In this document: one piece after another, positions 8,384-18,472 of the stretch
Numbering within the stretch: the stretch's first letter is position 1
Layout: each line of letters starts with the position of its first letter
Assembly (NCBI RefSeq): GCF_018614975.1
Contig: NZ_JAGGNR010000019.1
Span: 1 to 64,000, forward strand
Reading direction: 5' to 3'
Origin: Paenibacillus polymyxa
GTDB taxonomy: Bacteria; Bacillota; Bacilli; Paenibacillales; Paenibacillaceae
DNA: 64,000 bases
Made by a program: the position numbers and the translations under genes
The notes under the pieces: model-generated
What the model saw: the letters and a program-made list of their open reading frames with translations, nothing else
Databases searched by the model: none
Told to the model about the DNA's origin: nothing

Positions 8384-9025
8384 TTATTTACCAAATGAAG
8401 AAGGATCTTCACGCCAGGATTTGAGCAATTCAAAATCACTCTCCTGAATCGTTCCCTGAGCCAAAGCCACATCCATCAGAGCCGTATAATTGGACAACGT
8501 CTGAAGTGGAATTCCAGCATCTTCGAATGCTTTAACACCTTTATCCAGCTGGTAGCTGAAGATGGCAAGTACGGCGAGCGGTGTTGCACCTGCTACGCGT
8601 ACGGCTTCGGCTGCTTTGATCGAACTGCCACCTGTAGAGATCAGATCTTCGATGACAACCACTTTCTGTCCTTCGGTAATCAGACCTTCGATCAGGTTCT
8701 CTTTGCCGTGTCCTTTCGCTTTATCACGAATGTAGGCCATCGGCAGATCCAGTTTCTGAGCCACCCAGGCAGCATGCGGGATACCTGCGGTTGCTGTACC
8801 TGCAATGACATCTGCATCCGGGTATTGGTTACGAATAATCGTTGCAAAGGCTTCAGCAATATCGTTACGAATCTCGGGGTAGGACATCGTTAAGCGGTTA
8901 TCGCAGTATATGGGTGATTTGATACCGGATGTCCATGTAAATGGCTGCTGCGGACGCAACGCCACGGCTTTAATTTTCAACAGTTGGGAAGCAATATGAT
9001 TCGGGATCTCATTTAGTTCGATCAT
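8384..9025 (-). CDS. pyrE: Orotate phosphoribosyltransferase
   Basis: PyrE joins orotate to PRPP to give OMP, the fifth step of UMP synthesis. The 213-aa chain shows the PRPP-binding signature [14 protein letters not shown] (about 121-134) and the flexible catalytic-loop region with Lys-rich [11 protein letters not shown] (about 100-110). Length is normal for the Firmicute form. It is the last gene of the operon; its ATG overlaps the pyrF stop (ATGA), which indicates translational coupling with the next enzyme in the route, PyrF. Confidence 0.96.
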   Translation of the reverse strand: MIELNEIPNHIASQLLKIKAVALRPQQPFTWTSGIKSPIYCDNRLTMSYPEIRNDIAEAFATIIRNQYPDADVIAGTATAGIPHAAWVAQKLDLPMAYIRDKAKGHGKENLIEGLITEGQKVVVIEDLISTGGSSIKAAEAVRVAGATPLAVLAIFSYQLDKGVKAFEDAGIPLQTLSNYTALMDVALAQGTIQESDFELLKSWREDPSSFGK

Positions 9026-9762
9026 GCGTTCAACATCTCCTTCAAAATGGTTTCTGCCGCTTCACGCGGATTGGGAGCGCCTGTAATGGGTCTGCCTACA
9101 ACAATGTAATGGCTTCCTCTGGCGATGGCTTCACCCGGCGTCAAGACGCGTGTCTGATCTCCCAGACCACTACCCGCTGGACGAATTCCTGGTGTAACGG
9201 TGTGAAAAGCACTGCCACACGCTGCCCGAATGGCGGGCACTTCCAGTGGAGAAGCAACAACTCCATCCAGTCCGGCCTCTTGGGCCAGTCCTGCATAACG
9301 AACCACAGCAGCTTCCACGCTTCCCGGAATGCCAATCTCGTTATTCATCGTTTCCAGACTTGTACTGGTCAGTTGGGTGACTGCAATGATCTCGGGTCTG
9401 TGTAAGGAAGGGTCAGCAGCAATCGCCGCCTCAGCCCCTTCACGTGCAGCACGCATCATGATGGTTCCGCCCGCTGCGTGCACATTGAACATGTCTACCC
9501 CAAGACGCGTGATACTCTCAGCACCGCCACGAACGGTGTTGGGAATATCATGCATTTTCACATCCAGAAAAACGGAGTACCCTTTGGATTTAAGCTCCCG
9601 AATAAAGTCCGGTCCTGCTGCGTAGAACAGCTGCATACCCACCTTCAGATAACAGGGAATGCCCTGAAGAGCTTGTACCAATGCTTTTGCTTCTTCCGCT
9701 CCAGGATAATCCAGTGCCACCATCAGACGGCCAGCCATTTCATTGAAACTCGCTTGATTCAT
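9022..9762 (-). CDS. pyrF: Orotidine 5'-phosphate decarboxylase
   Basis: PyrF removes the carboxyl group of OMP to give UMP. The catalytic tetrad motif D-x-K-x-x-D-I-P appears as [10 protein letters not shown], the chain begins with LMVALDYPG (first active-site Asp) and ends with the phosphate-gripper [12 protein letters not shown]. The frame is open further upstream, but I start at ATG 9762: AGGGGAG lies 8-9 nt before it and the 246-aa product has the usual family length. The extra upstream residues do not look like this family. It lies 99 nt after carB, across a stem-loop at 9811-9849. Confidence 0.95.
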   Translation of the reverse strand: MNQASFNEMAGRLMVALDYPGAEEAKALVQALQGIPCYLKVGMQLFYAAGPDFIRELKSKGYSVFLDVKMHDIPNTVRGGAESITRLGVDMFNVHAAGGTIMMRAAREGAEAAIAADPSLHRPEIIAVTQLTSTSLETMNNEIGIPGSVEAAVVRYAGLAQEAGLDGVVASPLEVPAIRAACGSAFHTVTPGIRPAGSGLGDQTRVLTPGEAIARGSHYIVVGRPITGAPNPREAAETILKEMLNA

Positions 9763-9810
9763 CACCAGCGCTCCCCTCACTTGCTCATTTTTCCATTTTT
9801 GCCCGATATA

Positions 9811-9849
9811 AAGGACATCCCGCCAGCCCGCAGGCTGACTGATGTCCTT
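9811..9849 (-). repeat. Intercistronic stem-loop between carB and pyrF
   Basis: A 9-bp perfect stem (AAGGACATC type, 9811-9819 with 9841-9849) with an inner stem CAGCC/GGCTG. There is no T-run after it on either strand, so it is not a standard terminator. It may protect or process mRNA ends or give partial polarity in the operon. Confidence 0.6.
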
Positions 9850-9861
9850 CATCAGTACTTT

Positions 9862-12800
9862 TTATTTTATAAAAGCAGGCATGGCCTCCGAAGAGAAGTT
9901 GATCGTTTGCAGCATGATCAGCAGCGCACGAATCGTATCCAGTGAAGTCATACATACAATGCCGTTCTCTACTGCTTCACGACGGATACGGAATCCATCA
10001 CGCTGTGGTGTTTTGCCTTTGGTCAGTGTGTTGAAGACAAAGTTTGCTTCGCCGCTGCGAATCATATCCAGAATGTTCGGCGAACCTTCACTTAATTTGT
10101 TCACAGTCGTTACCGGAATGTTCGCTGCTTCAAGCGCAGCTGCTGTTCCGCCGGTAGCCATGATTTTGTAACCCAGTCTGTAGAAACCTTCGAGCAAAGG
10201 AACCGCTTCGTCCTTGTCTTTGTCTGCTACAGTGACAACAATCGCTCCAGTTGCCGGAATTTTCATTCCTGCGCCGATGAGACCTTTGAACAACGCTTTA
10301 GCGTAATTCGGGTCACGACCCATAACCTCACCTGTGGATTTCATCTCAGGTCCAAGGGTTGGTTCAACACGACGCAGCTTCGCGAAGGAGAAGACCGGAA
10401 CTTTGACAGATACATGGTCCGACTCAGGCCACAGCCCGTCAACATAACCAAGATCTTTCAGTTTCACACCCAGAATGGCTTGTGTTGCCAAGTTCGCCAT
10501 TGGAATGTTGGTTACTTTGCTCAGGAATGGTACGGTACGGGATGAACGCGGGTTCACCTCGATAATGTATACTTGGCCATCATGGATAACAAACTGAATG
10601 TTAACCAGCCCGACCGTTTTCAGTTCTTTCGCAATTTTGATTGTAATCTCTACAATTTTCTCTTTCAGATCCTGGGACAGGTGTTGAGGCGGGTATACCG
10701 CGATGGAATCACCGGAGTGAACCCCTGCGCGCTCGATATGCTCCATGATCCCCGGAATCAATACCGTTTCACCATCACAGATGGCGTCAACCTCAACCTC
10801 TTTACCCATCATATAACGGTCGATCAGAACCGGATGCTCCGGATTGATTTTAACCGCCTGCTCCATATACGTGAGCAATTCTACATCCGAGTATACGATC
10901 TCCATGGCACGACCACCAAGTACGTAGGAAGGACGGACCAACACAGGGTAACCCAGACTTTGAGCTGTTTCTACCGCATCATCGATCGAAATGACCGTTT
11001 TACCTTTTGGCTGTGCAATCTCCAGACGGGAGAGCAGACGCTCGAACTTCTTGCGGTCCTCCGCCTCATCGATGCTTTCCAGGTCCGTTCCGAGAATGGT
11101 TACACCTGCATTACGCAGTGGTGCTGCCAGGTTGATGGCCGTTTGACCACCGAACTGTACGATAACCCCTACTGGTTTCTCCTGTTCAATCACATTCATG
11201 ACATCTTCGAAGAAGAGCGGTTCAAAGTACAGACGATCGGATGTATTAAAGTCCGTAGACACCGTCTCCGGGTTATTATTGATAATGACTGCTTCATATC
11301 CTGCTTTTTGCAATGCCCATACTGCGTGTACAGTAGAATAGTCAAACTCAATCCCTTGACCGATCCGGATTGGTCCTGAACCCAGCACCACAACTTTTTT
11401 CTTGTCTGAAGGGATCACTTCATTCTCTGTCTCGTAAGTTGAGTAGTAATATGGCGTTGTTGCTTCGAACTCAGCTGCACATGTATCTACCATTTTGTAC
11501 ACTGGGCGCAGGTTCTCTGCTTCCCGACGAGTTCTAACTTCCGCTTCAGTTGTTAATGTGCCTCCTGGTTGACCTTGCGCACGCAGTTCAGCAATGGCAC
11601 GGTCTGTGAATCCAAGGCGTTTCGCTTGATACAGAATGTCAGAAGACAATTCGGATTCTTCGCGAATGCGATCTTCGAATGCGATCAGACCTTCGATTTT
11701 GTCCAGGAACCACCAGTCAATCTTGGTCAGATCCTGTAGCTGTTGCAACGTATAACCTCTGCGGAATGCTTCGGCAATCAGGAAGATACGCTCATCATCT
11801 GCTTTGATCAGACGCTCGTTCAGGGTAGCTTCATCCAACGTTTCGGCATCCTTCAGGTAGAGGCGATGAACGCCAATTTCCAGGGAACGAACGGCTTTGT
11901 GAATCGACTCTTCGAATGTCCGTCCAATAGCCATTACTTCGCCTGTTGCTTTCATCTGAGTTCCCAGTTTACGGTTCGCCGAGATGAACTTGTCGAACGG
12001 CCAGCGTGGGATTTTGCTCACGATATAATCCAGCGTAGGCTCGAAGCAAGCATACGTTTGGCCTGTTACCGGGTTCACGATTTCATCCAACGTGTAACCC
12101 ATAGCAATTTTGGCAGCCATTTTTGCAATTGGATAACCCGTTGCTTTGGAAGCCAGAGCTGATGAACGGCTAACCCGTGGATTGACTTCGATAACATAGT
12201 ACTGGAAGCTGTGTGGGTCCAGTGCAAACTGTACGTTACATCCACCCTCAATGTTCAGGGCACGGATGATTTTCAGGGAAGCTGAACGCAGCATTTGATA
12301 TTCACGGTCCGACAGGGTTTGGCTTGGTGCTACGACGATACTGTCGCCTGTATGAACACCTACCGGGTCAAAGTTTTCCATGTTGCAGACAACGATACAG
12401 TTATCGTTTTTGTCCCGCATAACCTCATACTCGACTTCTTTCATGCCTGCTATGCTCTTCTCGACCAGACATTGCCCAATTGGGCTGTAACGAATTCCCG
12501 CTACCACAGTCTCGCGCAGCTCTTCTTCGTTCGCACAGATTCCGCCGCCTGTTCCACCCAGCGTATAGGCTGGGCGCACGATGATTGGATAACCAATCTC
12601 ATTTGCAAATTCAAGTGATTCTTCAAGTGTCGTTACGATTACACTCTCCGGTACAGGTTGCTCCAGTTCACGCATCAGATCACGGAACAGATCACGGTCT
12701 TCTGCTTTCTCGATGGAGGTCAGCTGTGTGCCGAGCAATTTCACATTTTCACGTTCCAGAACTCCCGCACGCGCCAGTTCCACAGCCATGTTCAGACCTG

Positions 12801-13080
12801 TCTGACCACCCAGTGTTGGCAGCAAGCCGTCTGGACGCTCCTGACGAATGATTTGGGTTACAAAATCCAGTGTGATTGGCTCGATGTAGACTTTGTCAGC
12901 CATGTTTGTATCCGTCATAATCGTCGCCGGGTTGCTGTTAATGAGTACAACTTCCACGCCTTCTTCTTTCAGTGCCTGGCAAGCTTGTGTACCGGCATAG
13001 TCGAACTCGGCCGCTTGACCGATGACGATTGGACCGGAACCAATCACCAGAATTTTTTTGAGATCTTTGTTAATCGGCAT
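9862..13080 (-). CDS. carB: Carbamoyl-phosphate synthase large subunit
   Basis: The 1072-aa subunit makes carbamoyl phosphate from bicarbonate, ammonia passed from CarA and two ATP. Two homologous halves are visible, each starting with a GSGP(I)xIGQ nucleotide loop ([11 protein letters not shown] near 12-22; [11 protein letters not shown] near 555) and each with an ATP-grasp core containing EVNPRxSR (near 300 and 840). The C-terminal about 140 residues form the MGS-like allosteric domain ([13 protein letters not shown]), where UMP and related effectors act. Position in the pyr operon makes it the pyrimidine-type (pyrAB) enzyme. Start [14 protein letters not shown] is standard; it begins 1 nt after carA. 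Confidence 0.97.
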   Translation of the reverse strand: MPINKDLKKILVIGSGPIVIGQAAEFDYAGTQACQALKEEGVEVVLINSNPATIMTDTNMADKVYIEPITLDFVTQIIRQERPDGLLPTLGGQTGLNMAVELARAGVLERENVKLLGTQLTSIEKAEDRDLFRDLMRELEQPVPESVIVTTLEESLEFANEIGYPIIVRPAYTLGGTGGGICANEEELRETVVAGIRYSPIGQCLVEKSIAGMKEVEYEVMRDKNDNCIVVCNMENFDPVGVHTGDSIVVAPSQTLSDREYQMLRSASLKIIRALNIEGGCNVQFALDPHSFQYYVIEVNPRVSRSSALASKATGYPIAKMAAKIAMGYTLDEIVNPVTGQTYACFEPTLDYIVSKIPRWPFDKFISANRKLGTQMKATGEVMAIGRTFEESIHKAVRSLEIGVHRLYLKDAETLDEATLNERLIKADDERIFLIAEAFRRGYTLQQLQDLTKIDWWFLDKIEGLIAFEDRIREESELSSDILYQAKRLGFTDRAIAELRAQGQPGGTLTTEAEVRTRREAENLRPVYKMVDTCAAEFEATTPYYYSTYETENEVIPSDKKKVVVLGSGPIRIGQGIEFDYSTVHAVWALQKAGYEAVIINNNPETVSTDFNTSDRLYFEPLFFEDVMNVIEQEKPVGVIVQFGGQTAINLAAPLRNAGVTILGTDLESIDEAEDRKKFERLLSRLEIAQPKGKTVISIDDAVETAQSLGYPVLVRPSYVLGGRAMEIVYSDVELLTYMEQAVKINPEHPVLIDRYMMGKEVEVDAICDGETVLIPGIMEHIERAGVHSGDSIAVYPPQHLSQDLKEKIVEITIKIAKELKTVGLVNIQFVIHDGQVYIIEVNPRSSRTVPFLSKVTNIPMANLATQAILGVKLKDLGYVDGLWPESDHVSVKVPVFSFAKLRRVEPTLGPEMKSTGEVMGRDPNYAKALFKGLIGAGMKIPATGAIVVTVADKDKDEAVPLLEGFYRLGYKIMATGGTAAALEAANIPVTTVNKLSEGSPNILDMIRSGEANFVFNTLTKGKTPQRDGFRIRREAVENGIVCMTSLDTIRALLIMLQTINFSSEAMPAFIK

Positions 13081-13081
13081 G

Positions 13082-14224
13082 TTATTGTGCTCCTTTCACT
13101 GCGGCTGCCAATACGGCTTGACGCGGCTTTTGCGGGTTGGTGATTTTGTGCTCTCGAATCATCTCGATGAAGCGGTCGAACAGATAACTGCTGTCGTAAG
13201 GACCCGGGGCTGCTTCAGGGTGATACTGAACCGAGAATGCCGGGAATGATTTATGTTTCAGACCTTCAATGGTCTTATCGTTATTGTTGATATGCGTAAC
13301 TTCCAGATCGGTACTCTTCACAGACTCTTCGTTTACGGTAAATCCATGGTTCTGGGATGTGATGAAGCAACGTCCGCTCTCCAGTTCTTTCACCGGGTGA
13401 TTTCCTCCGCGATGTCCAAACTTGAGTTTTTCGGTGTCTGCTCCTGCCGCAAGTGCGAACAACTGGTGACCCAGGCAGATGCCGAAGATCGGGTATTCGC
13501 CAAGCAGTTCACTGATCATGTTAACTGCGTGAGGTACGTCTTTCGGGTCCCCAGGGCCGTTGGACAGTTGAATGCCGTCCGGGTTCAGGCGACGAATCTC
13601 GTCTGCTGTTACATCGTGTGGAACAACAACAACGTCACAGTTACGTTTGCTGAGTTCGCGCAAGATTCCTGTTTTGGCACCATAATCCACGAGCACAATA
13701 CGCTCAGCCGTTCCCGGGCTGTTGTATACATGCTCCGTAGAAGTCAATGGCACCTGGTTACGCAGCTCGGCGATAGTGGTGTCTCCCATCATCTCCAGCA
13801 GTTCTTCCACAGGCTTCGATCCTGTTGTGAGAATTCCCTTCATTGTGCCGTGGTGACGAATCCGGCGAGTCAACATGCGTGTATCAATTTCGCTGATTCC
13901 TACGATGCCGTATTCCTTGAGCAGATTGTCTACGCTATACTCCGCACGCCAGTTGCTTGGCGTTGGCTCATGACGACGCACAACGAAACCGTGTACGTAT
14001 GGACGAATCGACTCAAAGTCATCACGCGTAATGCCGTAGTTTCCGATCAGCGGATACGTCATGGTTACGATTTGACCGCAATAGGAAGGATCCGAAAGCA
14101 CCTCTTGATAGCCTGTAATTCCCGTATTAAAAACGACCTCACCTGTCGTTTCACCTTCAGCACCGAATGCTTTCCCGGTGAACAGTGTGCCGTCTTCCAA
14201 CAATAATCTTGCCTGTGCCTGCAT
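13082..14224 (-). CDS. carA: Carbamoyl-phosphate synthase small (glutaminase) subunit
   Basis: The 380-aa subunit hydrolyses glutamine and feeds ammonia to CarB. The N-terminal CPSase domain (about 1-150) starts [17 protein letters not shown]; the class I amidotransferase domain (about 170-355) has the nucleophile motif GICLGHQL and the His-Glu pair in [15 protein letters not shown] lies 9 nt before the ATG. A 400-nt gap containing a long stem-loop separates it from pyrC, so an extra promoter or control point is possible. Confidence 0.96.
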   Translation of the reverse strand: MQAQARLLLEDGTLFTGKAFGAEGETTGEVVFNTGITGYQEVLSDPSYCGQIVTMTYPLIGNYGITRDDFESIRPYVHGFVVRRHEPTPSNWRAEYSVDNLLKEYGIVGISEIDTRMLTRRIRHHGTMKGILTTGSKPVEELLEMMGDTTIAELRNQVPLTSTEHVYNSPGTAERIVLVDYGAKTGILRELSKRNCDVVVVPHDVTADEIRRLNPDGIQLSNGPGDPKDVPHAVNMISELLGEYPIFGICLGHQLFALAAGADTEKLKFGHRGGNHPVKELESGRCFITSQNHGFTVNEESVKSTDLEVTHINNNDKTIEGLKHKSFPAFSVQYHPEAAPGPYDSSYLFDRFIEMIREHKITNPQKPRQAVLAAAVKGAQ

Positions 14225-14327
14225 CCCATTTCACTCCTCTGTGTTTATCAACGTTGAATATTTTGAGTTGAACATGGTAGACGTTACGTTTGGTGCGGCT
14301 CCGTGGTCAGAAAACCTTTGATCGCTG

Positions 14328-14380
14328 TTATCCCCGGATTACTTTGATCCCATTCTTCAAATGGAGTAATCCGGTGATAA
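14328..14380. repeat. Long near-perfect stem-loop in the pyrC-carA gap
   Basis: The 400-nt gap 14225-14624 holds no gene I can support. Its main feature is an inverted repeat of 16 nt (14328-14343 with 14365-14380, one mismatch) whose loop contains a further pairing of TCCATT with AATGGGA. No T-run follows on either strand, so it is not a plain terminator. It lies about 100-150 nt upstream of carA. No motif like the PyrR binding loops was seen in the gap and no good promoter; weak -10-like TATAAC and TATACA occur on the minus strand. Confidence 0.6.
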
Positions 14381-14624
14381 AGGCGACCGCTTTGCTTCTT
14401 CGGGTTCTTTCTGCCCACTCCGCAGTTACGTTGGTGTCCATGTTCAAAAGCATTATTCAACTTTTCTTTGTTTTGTATATTGGACTCTCGGCATGAGCTG
14501 CCTCGAGTTAGTTGTAAAGATGGTACTGGTGTAAAAGTTGTAAATTTAGAGTTATAAAGGCTTGTTTTTTTGAAGAATTCAAGATATAAGGTCTAATGAT
14601 TTATTGAATTACTATGGTACTGTT

Positions 14625-15929
14625 TTATTGTTGTACAGTGTTGCTCCACACACTTTTGCCATCCACCCATGTTTGTACAGCCCAACCTTTCAGTTTCCAG
14701 CCTGTGAATGGGGTATTTCTTCCTTTGGTTGCAAACGTTGCAGGATCAACCGCTTTTTCCTCGTTCAGGTCAATCATCGTGATATCTGCTGGTGCTCCCT
14801 CTTCCAGTTTGCCAGTATCCAGTCGGAATACACGTGCCGGATCAGCTGTCATGCGTTTCACCAGGAAGTCCAAGCTCCACAGTCCTGTTTCCACAAACTT
14901 GGTGTACAGCAGCGGAAAGGCTGTTTCGAATCCTACGATTCCGAAAGGGGCCAGCTCCATGCCTTTGGCTTTCTCTTCTACACTGTGTGGCGCGTGGTCA
15001 GTTACGATCATGTCCAGCGTGCCATCCAGCAATCCTTCGATACAAGCCTGCACATCACGTGGTGAGCGCAGTGGGGGGTTCATTTTCCAGTTGGCATCCA
15101 TGCCCGGGATATCTTCATCCGATAACACCAGATGGTGCGGACACACCTCAGCAGTTACTTTAATGCCGATGGACTTCGCGAGACGAATCAGTCGAACCGA
15201 TTGCTCTGTACTTACGTGACAGACGTGGTAATGGACTCCCGTTGCTTCTGCGAGCAGGATATCACGGCCAACGTGAATGGCCTCGGATTCATTTGGAATT
15301 CCTTTGATGCCGTGACGTTTGGAAAACTCACCTTCCGTCACATATCCACCAACAACCAGTGAGTCATCTTCACAGTGTGCGATCACTGGCATATCCATAC
15401 TTGCCGCGAGGCTCATGGCATCTTTCATCATTTGAGCGTTTTGTACGCCTACACCGTCATCGGTGAATCCAATAGCGCCTGCTTCTTTCAAGGCGGCAAA
15501 ATCGGTAAGTTCACGACCCAGTTCGTTTTTTGTAATGGCTGCATAAGGCAACACTTTAACCAGATCAGCTTCTTTGGCCTTATCCAGTACCAGCTTCACA
15601 ACTTCTGCTGTATCTGTTACTGGTCTTGTGTTGGGCATGCAAGCGATTGTTGTAAAACCACCTTGTGCTGCTGAACGGGCACCTGTCTCGATCGTCTCTT
15701 TGTGCTCGAATCCAGGTTCACGCAGATGCACGTGCATATCGATTAATCCCGGAATGACCAGTTTGCCTGATGCGTCTGTTACACTCTGCGCTGATTTTTC
15801 CGCATCCAGTACAGCTTGGTCTTCCAGACCAACGATCTTTTTAATTTTACCTTCATCTATAATGATGGTTTTCCGTTCAAGTTCCCCTTTTTGGTTCAAG
15901 ATGTTCGCGTTTTTTATAATCTGTAGCAT
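14625..15929 (-). CDS. pyrC: Dihydroorotase
   Basis: PyrC closes carbamoyl-aspartate to dihydroorotate. Metal ligands are in DMHVHLREPG (about 63-72), with further ligand motifs AHCEDDSL and HVCHVST, and the catalytic Asp in VTDHAPHS. At 434 aa it is a class I (Bacillus-type) enzyme. The ribosome site GGAGGG is 5-6 nt before the ATG. A stem-loop at 15953-15975 lies in the 126-nt gap to pyrB. Confidence 0.95.
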   Translation of the reverse strand: MLQIIKNANILNQKGELERKTIIIDEGKIKKIVGLEDQAVLDAEKSAQSVTDASGKLVIPGLIDMHVHLREPGFEHKETIETGARSAAQGGFTTIACMPNTRPVTDTAEVVKLVLDKAKEADLVKVLPYAAITKNELGRELTDFAALKEAGAIGFTDDGVGVQNAQMMKDAMSLAASMDMPVIAHCEDDSLVVGGYVTEGEFSKRHGIKGIPNESEAIHVGRDILLAEATGVHYHVCHVSTEQSVRLIRLAKSIGIKVTAEVCPHHLVLSDEDIPGMDANWKMNPPLRSPRDVQACIEGLLDGTLDMIVTDHAPHSVEEKAKGMELAPFGIVGFETAFPLLYTKFVETGLWSLDFLVKRMTADPARVFRLDTGKLEEGAPADITMIDLNEEKAVDPATFATKGRNTPFTGWKLKGWAVQTWVDGKSVWSNTVQQ

Positions 15930-15952
15930 AATTGCCCTCCGCTTCGGTTCTG

Positions 15953-15975
15953 TCCGGCTTACCAGGCAAGCCGGA
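15953..15975 (-). repeat. Intercistronic stem-loop between pyrB and pyrC
   Basis: A perfect 8-bp stem TCCGGCTT/AAGCCGGA with a 7-nt loop, just upstream of the pyrC ribosome site and without a following T-run. It may affect mRNA stability or pyrC translation. Confidence 0.55.
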
Positions 15976-16055
15976 TGATTTTCTTTATCGTGTACTCTCT
16001 TATTGCTCTATAAGAACTACCGTACCGTCAGCCTATGACCCACAGCCAGACCCTG

Positions 16056-16966
16056 TTACAGTTTCATCGCACGTTCCATAACCGCCATGCGGATTGGAAC
16101 GCCGTTTGCCATCTGCGGGAAGATCCGCGATGCTTCACTCTCCACAACCGCGTCATCTACCTCGACGTTGCGATTCACAGGAGCAGGGTGCATGATAATG
16201 GTGCTTGGTTTTAGGCGTGATGCCCGTTCTTCCGTCAATCCGTAGTGTTCGCGATAATCCTCAGCTGAAGTAATTAAGCCATGTTGATGACGTTCAAGTT
16301 GAACACGGAGCATCATGACTACATCTGCATCCAACGCTTCTTCAAGACCGACATAAGGAGCATGCTCTGCGAGTTCCGGTGCCTGCATCGTTTGCGGAGC
16401 ACAGAAGCGTACATCCGCACCAAACTTTTGCAGTGCCCACAGGTTGGAACGAGCTACACGGCTATGCAGGATGTCACCAATGATGGAAACACGCAAGCCT
16501 TTCAGTTCGCCAAATGCTTTCCTCATCGTGTAGAGGTCCAGCAACGCCTGTGTGGGATGCTCATTGTTGCCGTCTCCGGCGTTCACGAGCGGAACACTCA
16601 CTTTCTTAGCCAGTTGTTGCAGAACGCCTGCCGGTTTCAGCCGGATCACGCCTGCATCAATGCCCATCGACTCAAGTGTTCGTACCGTATCGTAGATGGA
16701 CTCTCCTTTTTCCACACTGGATGCGGCTGCCGCAAAGTTCAGCACTTGTGCGCCCAGGCGTTTCTCTGCCATTTCGAAGGAGAAACGGGTACGCGTGCTG
16801 TTCTCGAAGAACATGTTCGCAACGAAGCGTGATTCCAGTACAGGAACCAGTTTCTCTTTCTGCGCTTCCCAGTGATCCGCTCTGTTCAGAATGGATTCGA
16901 TTTCTCCTCGACTAAGTTCCTTCAGTCCAAGCAAGCTTCGGTCTCTCAATGCTGTCTGTGTAATCA

Positions 16967-16967
<1 letters not shown>
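16056..16967 (-). CDS. pyrB: Aspartate carbamoyltransferase catalytic subunit
   Basis: PyrB transfers the carbamoyl group to aspartate, the first committed pyrimidine step. The carbamoyl-phosphate motif is ENSTRTRFSFE (about 55-65), followed by SSVEKGES with the catalytic loop Ser/Lys, HPTQALLD, and MHPAPVNRN near the end. At 303 aa it matches the Bacillus enzyme, which acts without a regulatory chain; no pyrI is nearby. Its ATG overlaps the pyrR stop (TAATG), so the two are translationally coupled. Confidence 0.96.
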
Positions 16968-17674
<707 letters not shown>

Positions 17675-17719
17675 TTATTTGCCGCAGCAAAAAACGATGT
17701 ATCGTTCACGTTACCTTGC

Positions 17720-17735
17720 CAGTCTCACGGGACTG
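17720..17735 (-). promoter_or_regulatory. PyrR binding loop 2 (anti-antiterminator)
   Basis: Minus-strand RNA forms CAGTC-CCGTGA-GACTG, fitting the PyrR loop consensus (ARUCCNGNGAGGYU) except one base. It runs directly into GGCAAGG, the half that could pair with the terminator's CCTTGCC. PyrR holding this loop would free the terminator, which is the known Bacillus mechanism. Confidence 0.8.
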
Positions 17736-17767
17736 ATTTAAAGGTGCTATTCATGTCGTTCATATTG

Positions 17768-17787
17768 CAGAACCTCACAGGGTTCTG
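17768..17787 (-). promoter_or_regulatory. PyrR binding loop 1 (extra loop)
   Basis: A second stem-loop, CAGAACC-CTGTGA-GGTTCTG, has a loop AACCCTGTGAGGTT that differs from the PyrR consensus at one base. It lies 32 nt upstream of loop 2 in the same leader. Only one loop per attenuator is usual in Bacillus, so a tandem pair is notable. Confidence 0.7.
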
Positions 17788-17815
17788 TAATCAATATGTC
17801 CGTTTGTCTTCATGA

Positions 17816-17844
17816 ATTATGACAGAAAGACAACCCTCTGTCAA
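17816..17844 (-). promoter_or_regulatory. pyr operon promoter
   Basis: TTGACA (17844-17839) and CATAAT (17821-17816) on the minus strand, 17 bp apart: a near-consensus SigA promoter. Transcription would start about 30 nt upstream of PyrR loop 1, giving a leader of about 280 nt. Confidence 0.85.
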
Positions 17845-17930
17845 CACCTCACCATCGCAGGTGAAAATCCTCTGCTACGTTCTTCTTAGAATCAGCAGTT
17901 AGGCCAAAAAACATCCATACACAATACATC

Positions 17931-18317
17931 TCATTGGTTACTCATAATTATACAACATTTCTGCATATTTATCCATAGGCAAATGAGAAATTTGATATAA
18001 CCAAAATAACCCTCTACCTGCATCCACGGATGCGGTAAAGGGTTAAGAATACTTTTAATGGACTGAGTCTGAATCTTGGAAGAGCATACGATATGACGAT
18101 ATATATTATTACCAGCCGTAATAAGCGCGGATAACATAAGCAGAATGATTAGTGCGTTTCTCCCCAATCCCGGACGAAGGCTGATGACAAAACCTCCACC
18201 CAACAGGAAGAACGCAAACAGATAGTGTCCCGCATACAGGTACCATTTCCTGTAGCCGGTGAGGACACCGTACTTGTTCGTGATGATAACAATTGTAATA
18301 ACTCCCTTCAAAAACAA
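17931..18317 (-). CDS. Uncertain small membrane protein, possibly frameshifted
   Basis: Not recognised. The frame is open for 128 codons from a TTG; the middle holds two convincing membrane segments (WYLYAGHYLFAFFLLGGGF and NALIILLMLSALITA). The tail after about residue 83 is doubtful, because it runs through a terminator-like stem-loop at 18008-18044. Another frame reaches TAA just before that hairpin, so the gene may end there after a frameshift. GGGAG lies just upstream of ATT/ATC codons but no ATG or GTG is well placed. It may be a decayed or rare-start gene. Confidence 0.3.
   Translation of the reverse strand: MFLKGVITIVIITNKYGVLTGYRKWYLYAGHYLFAFFLLGGGFVISLRPGLGRNALIILLMLSALITAGNNIYRHIVCSSKIQTQSIKSILNPLPHPWMQVEGYFGYIKFLICLWINMQKCCIIMSNQ
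18003..18044 (-). terminator. Terminator-like stem-loop
   Basis: Inverted repeat with arms 18008-18025 and 18028-18044, interrupted by one or two mismatches (AACCCT outer, GCATCC inner), followed on the minus strand by TTATTTT. It fits the 3' end of the uncertain membrane ORF rather than an internal coding segment. Confidence 0.55.
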
Positions 18318-18410
18318 CTTCTGTATATAACAAATAACGTAAAGATCTAATCATATGTTGCTTGTATAATTTTGTAAAGGGAGTAAATGAAAAAAATTTA
18401 ATATGGGCAT

Positions 18411-18434
18411 AAAAAAGAGACCGTTACCGGTCTC
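18411..18434 (-). terminator. Terminator of the aminotransferase gene
   Basis: Stem GAGACCG/CGGTCTC (18434-18417) with a 4-nt loop and six T residues on the minus strand (18416-18411), 39 nt after the stop of the dapL-like gene. Confidence 0.88.
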
Positions 18435-18472
18435 TTCTCGTTTTAATATGATTAATCTATAGGGTACTACAA

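Noticed and set aside
13253-14206. 317-aa ORF opposite carA
   Set aside because: Antisense shadow of a clear carA frame; Cys- and His-rich protein without recognisable motifs or ribosome site. Long antisense frames recur opposite many genes here.
18109-18354. 81-aa ORF in another frame of the membrane ORF
   Set aside because: Cys/Trp-rich, no membrane logic, and overlaps the frame that has clear hydrophobic helices.
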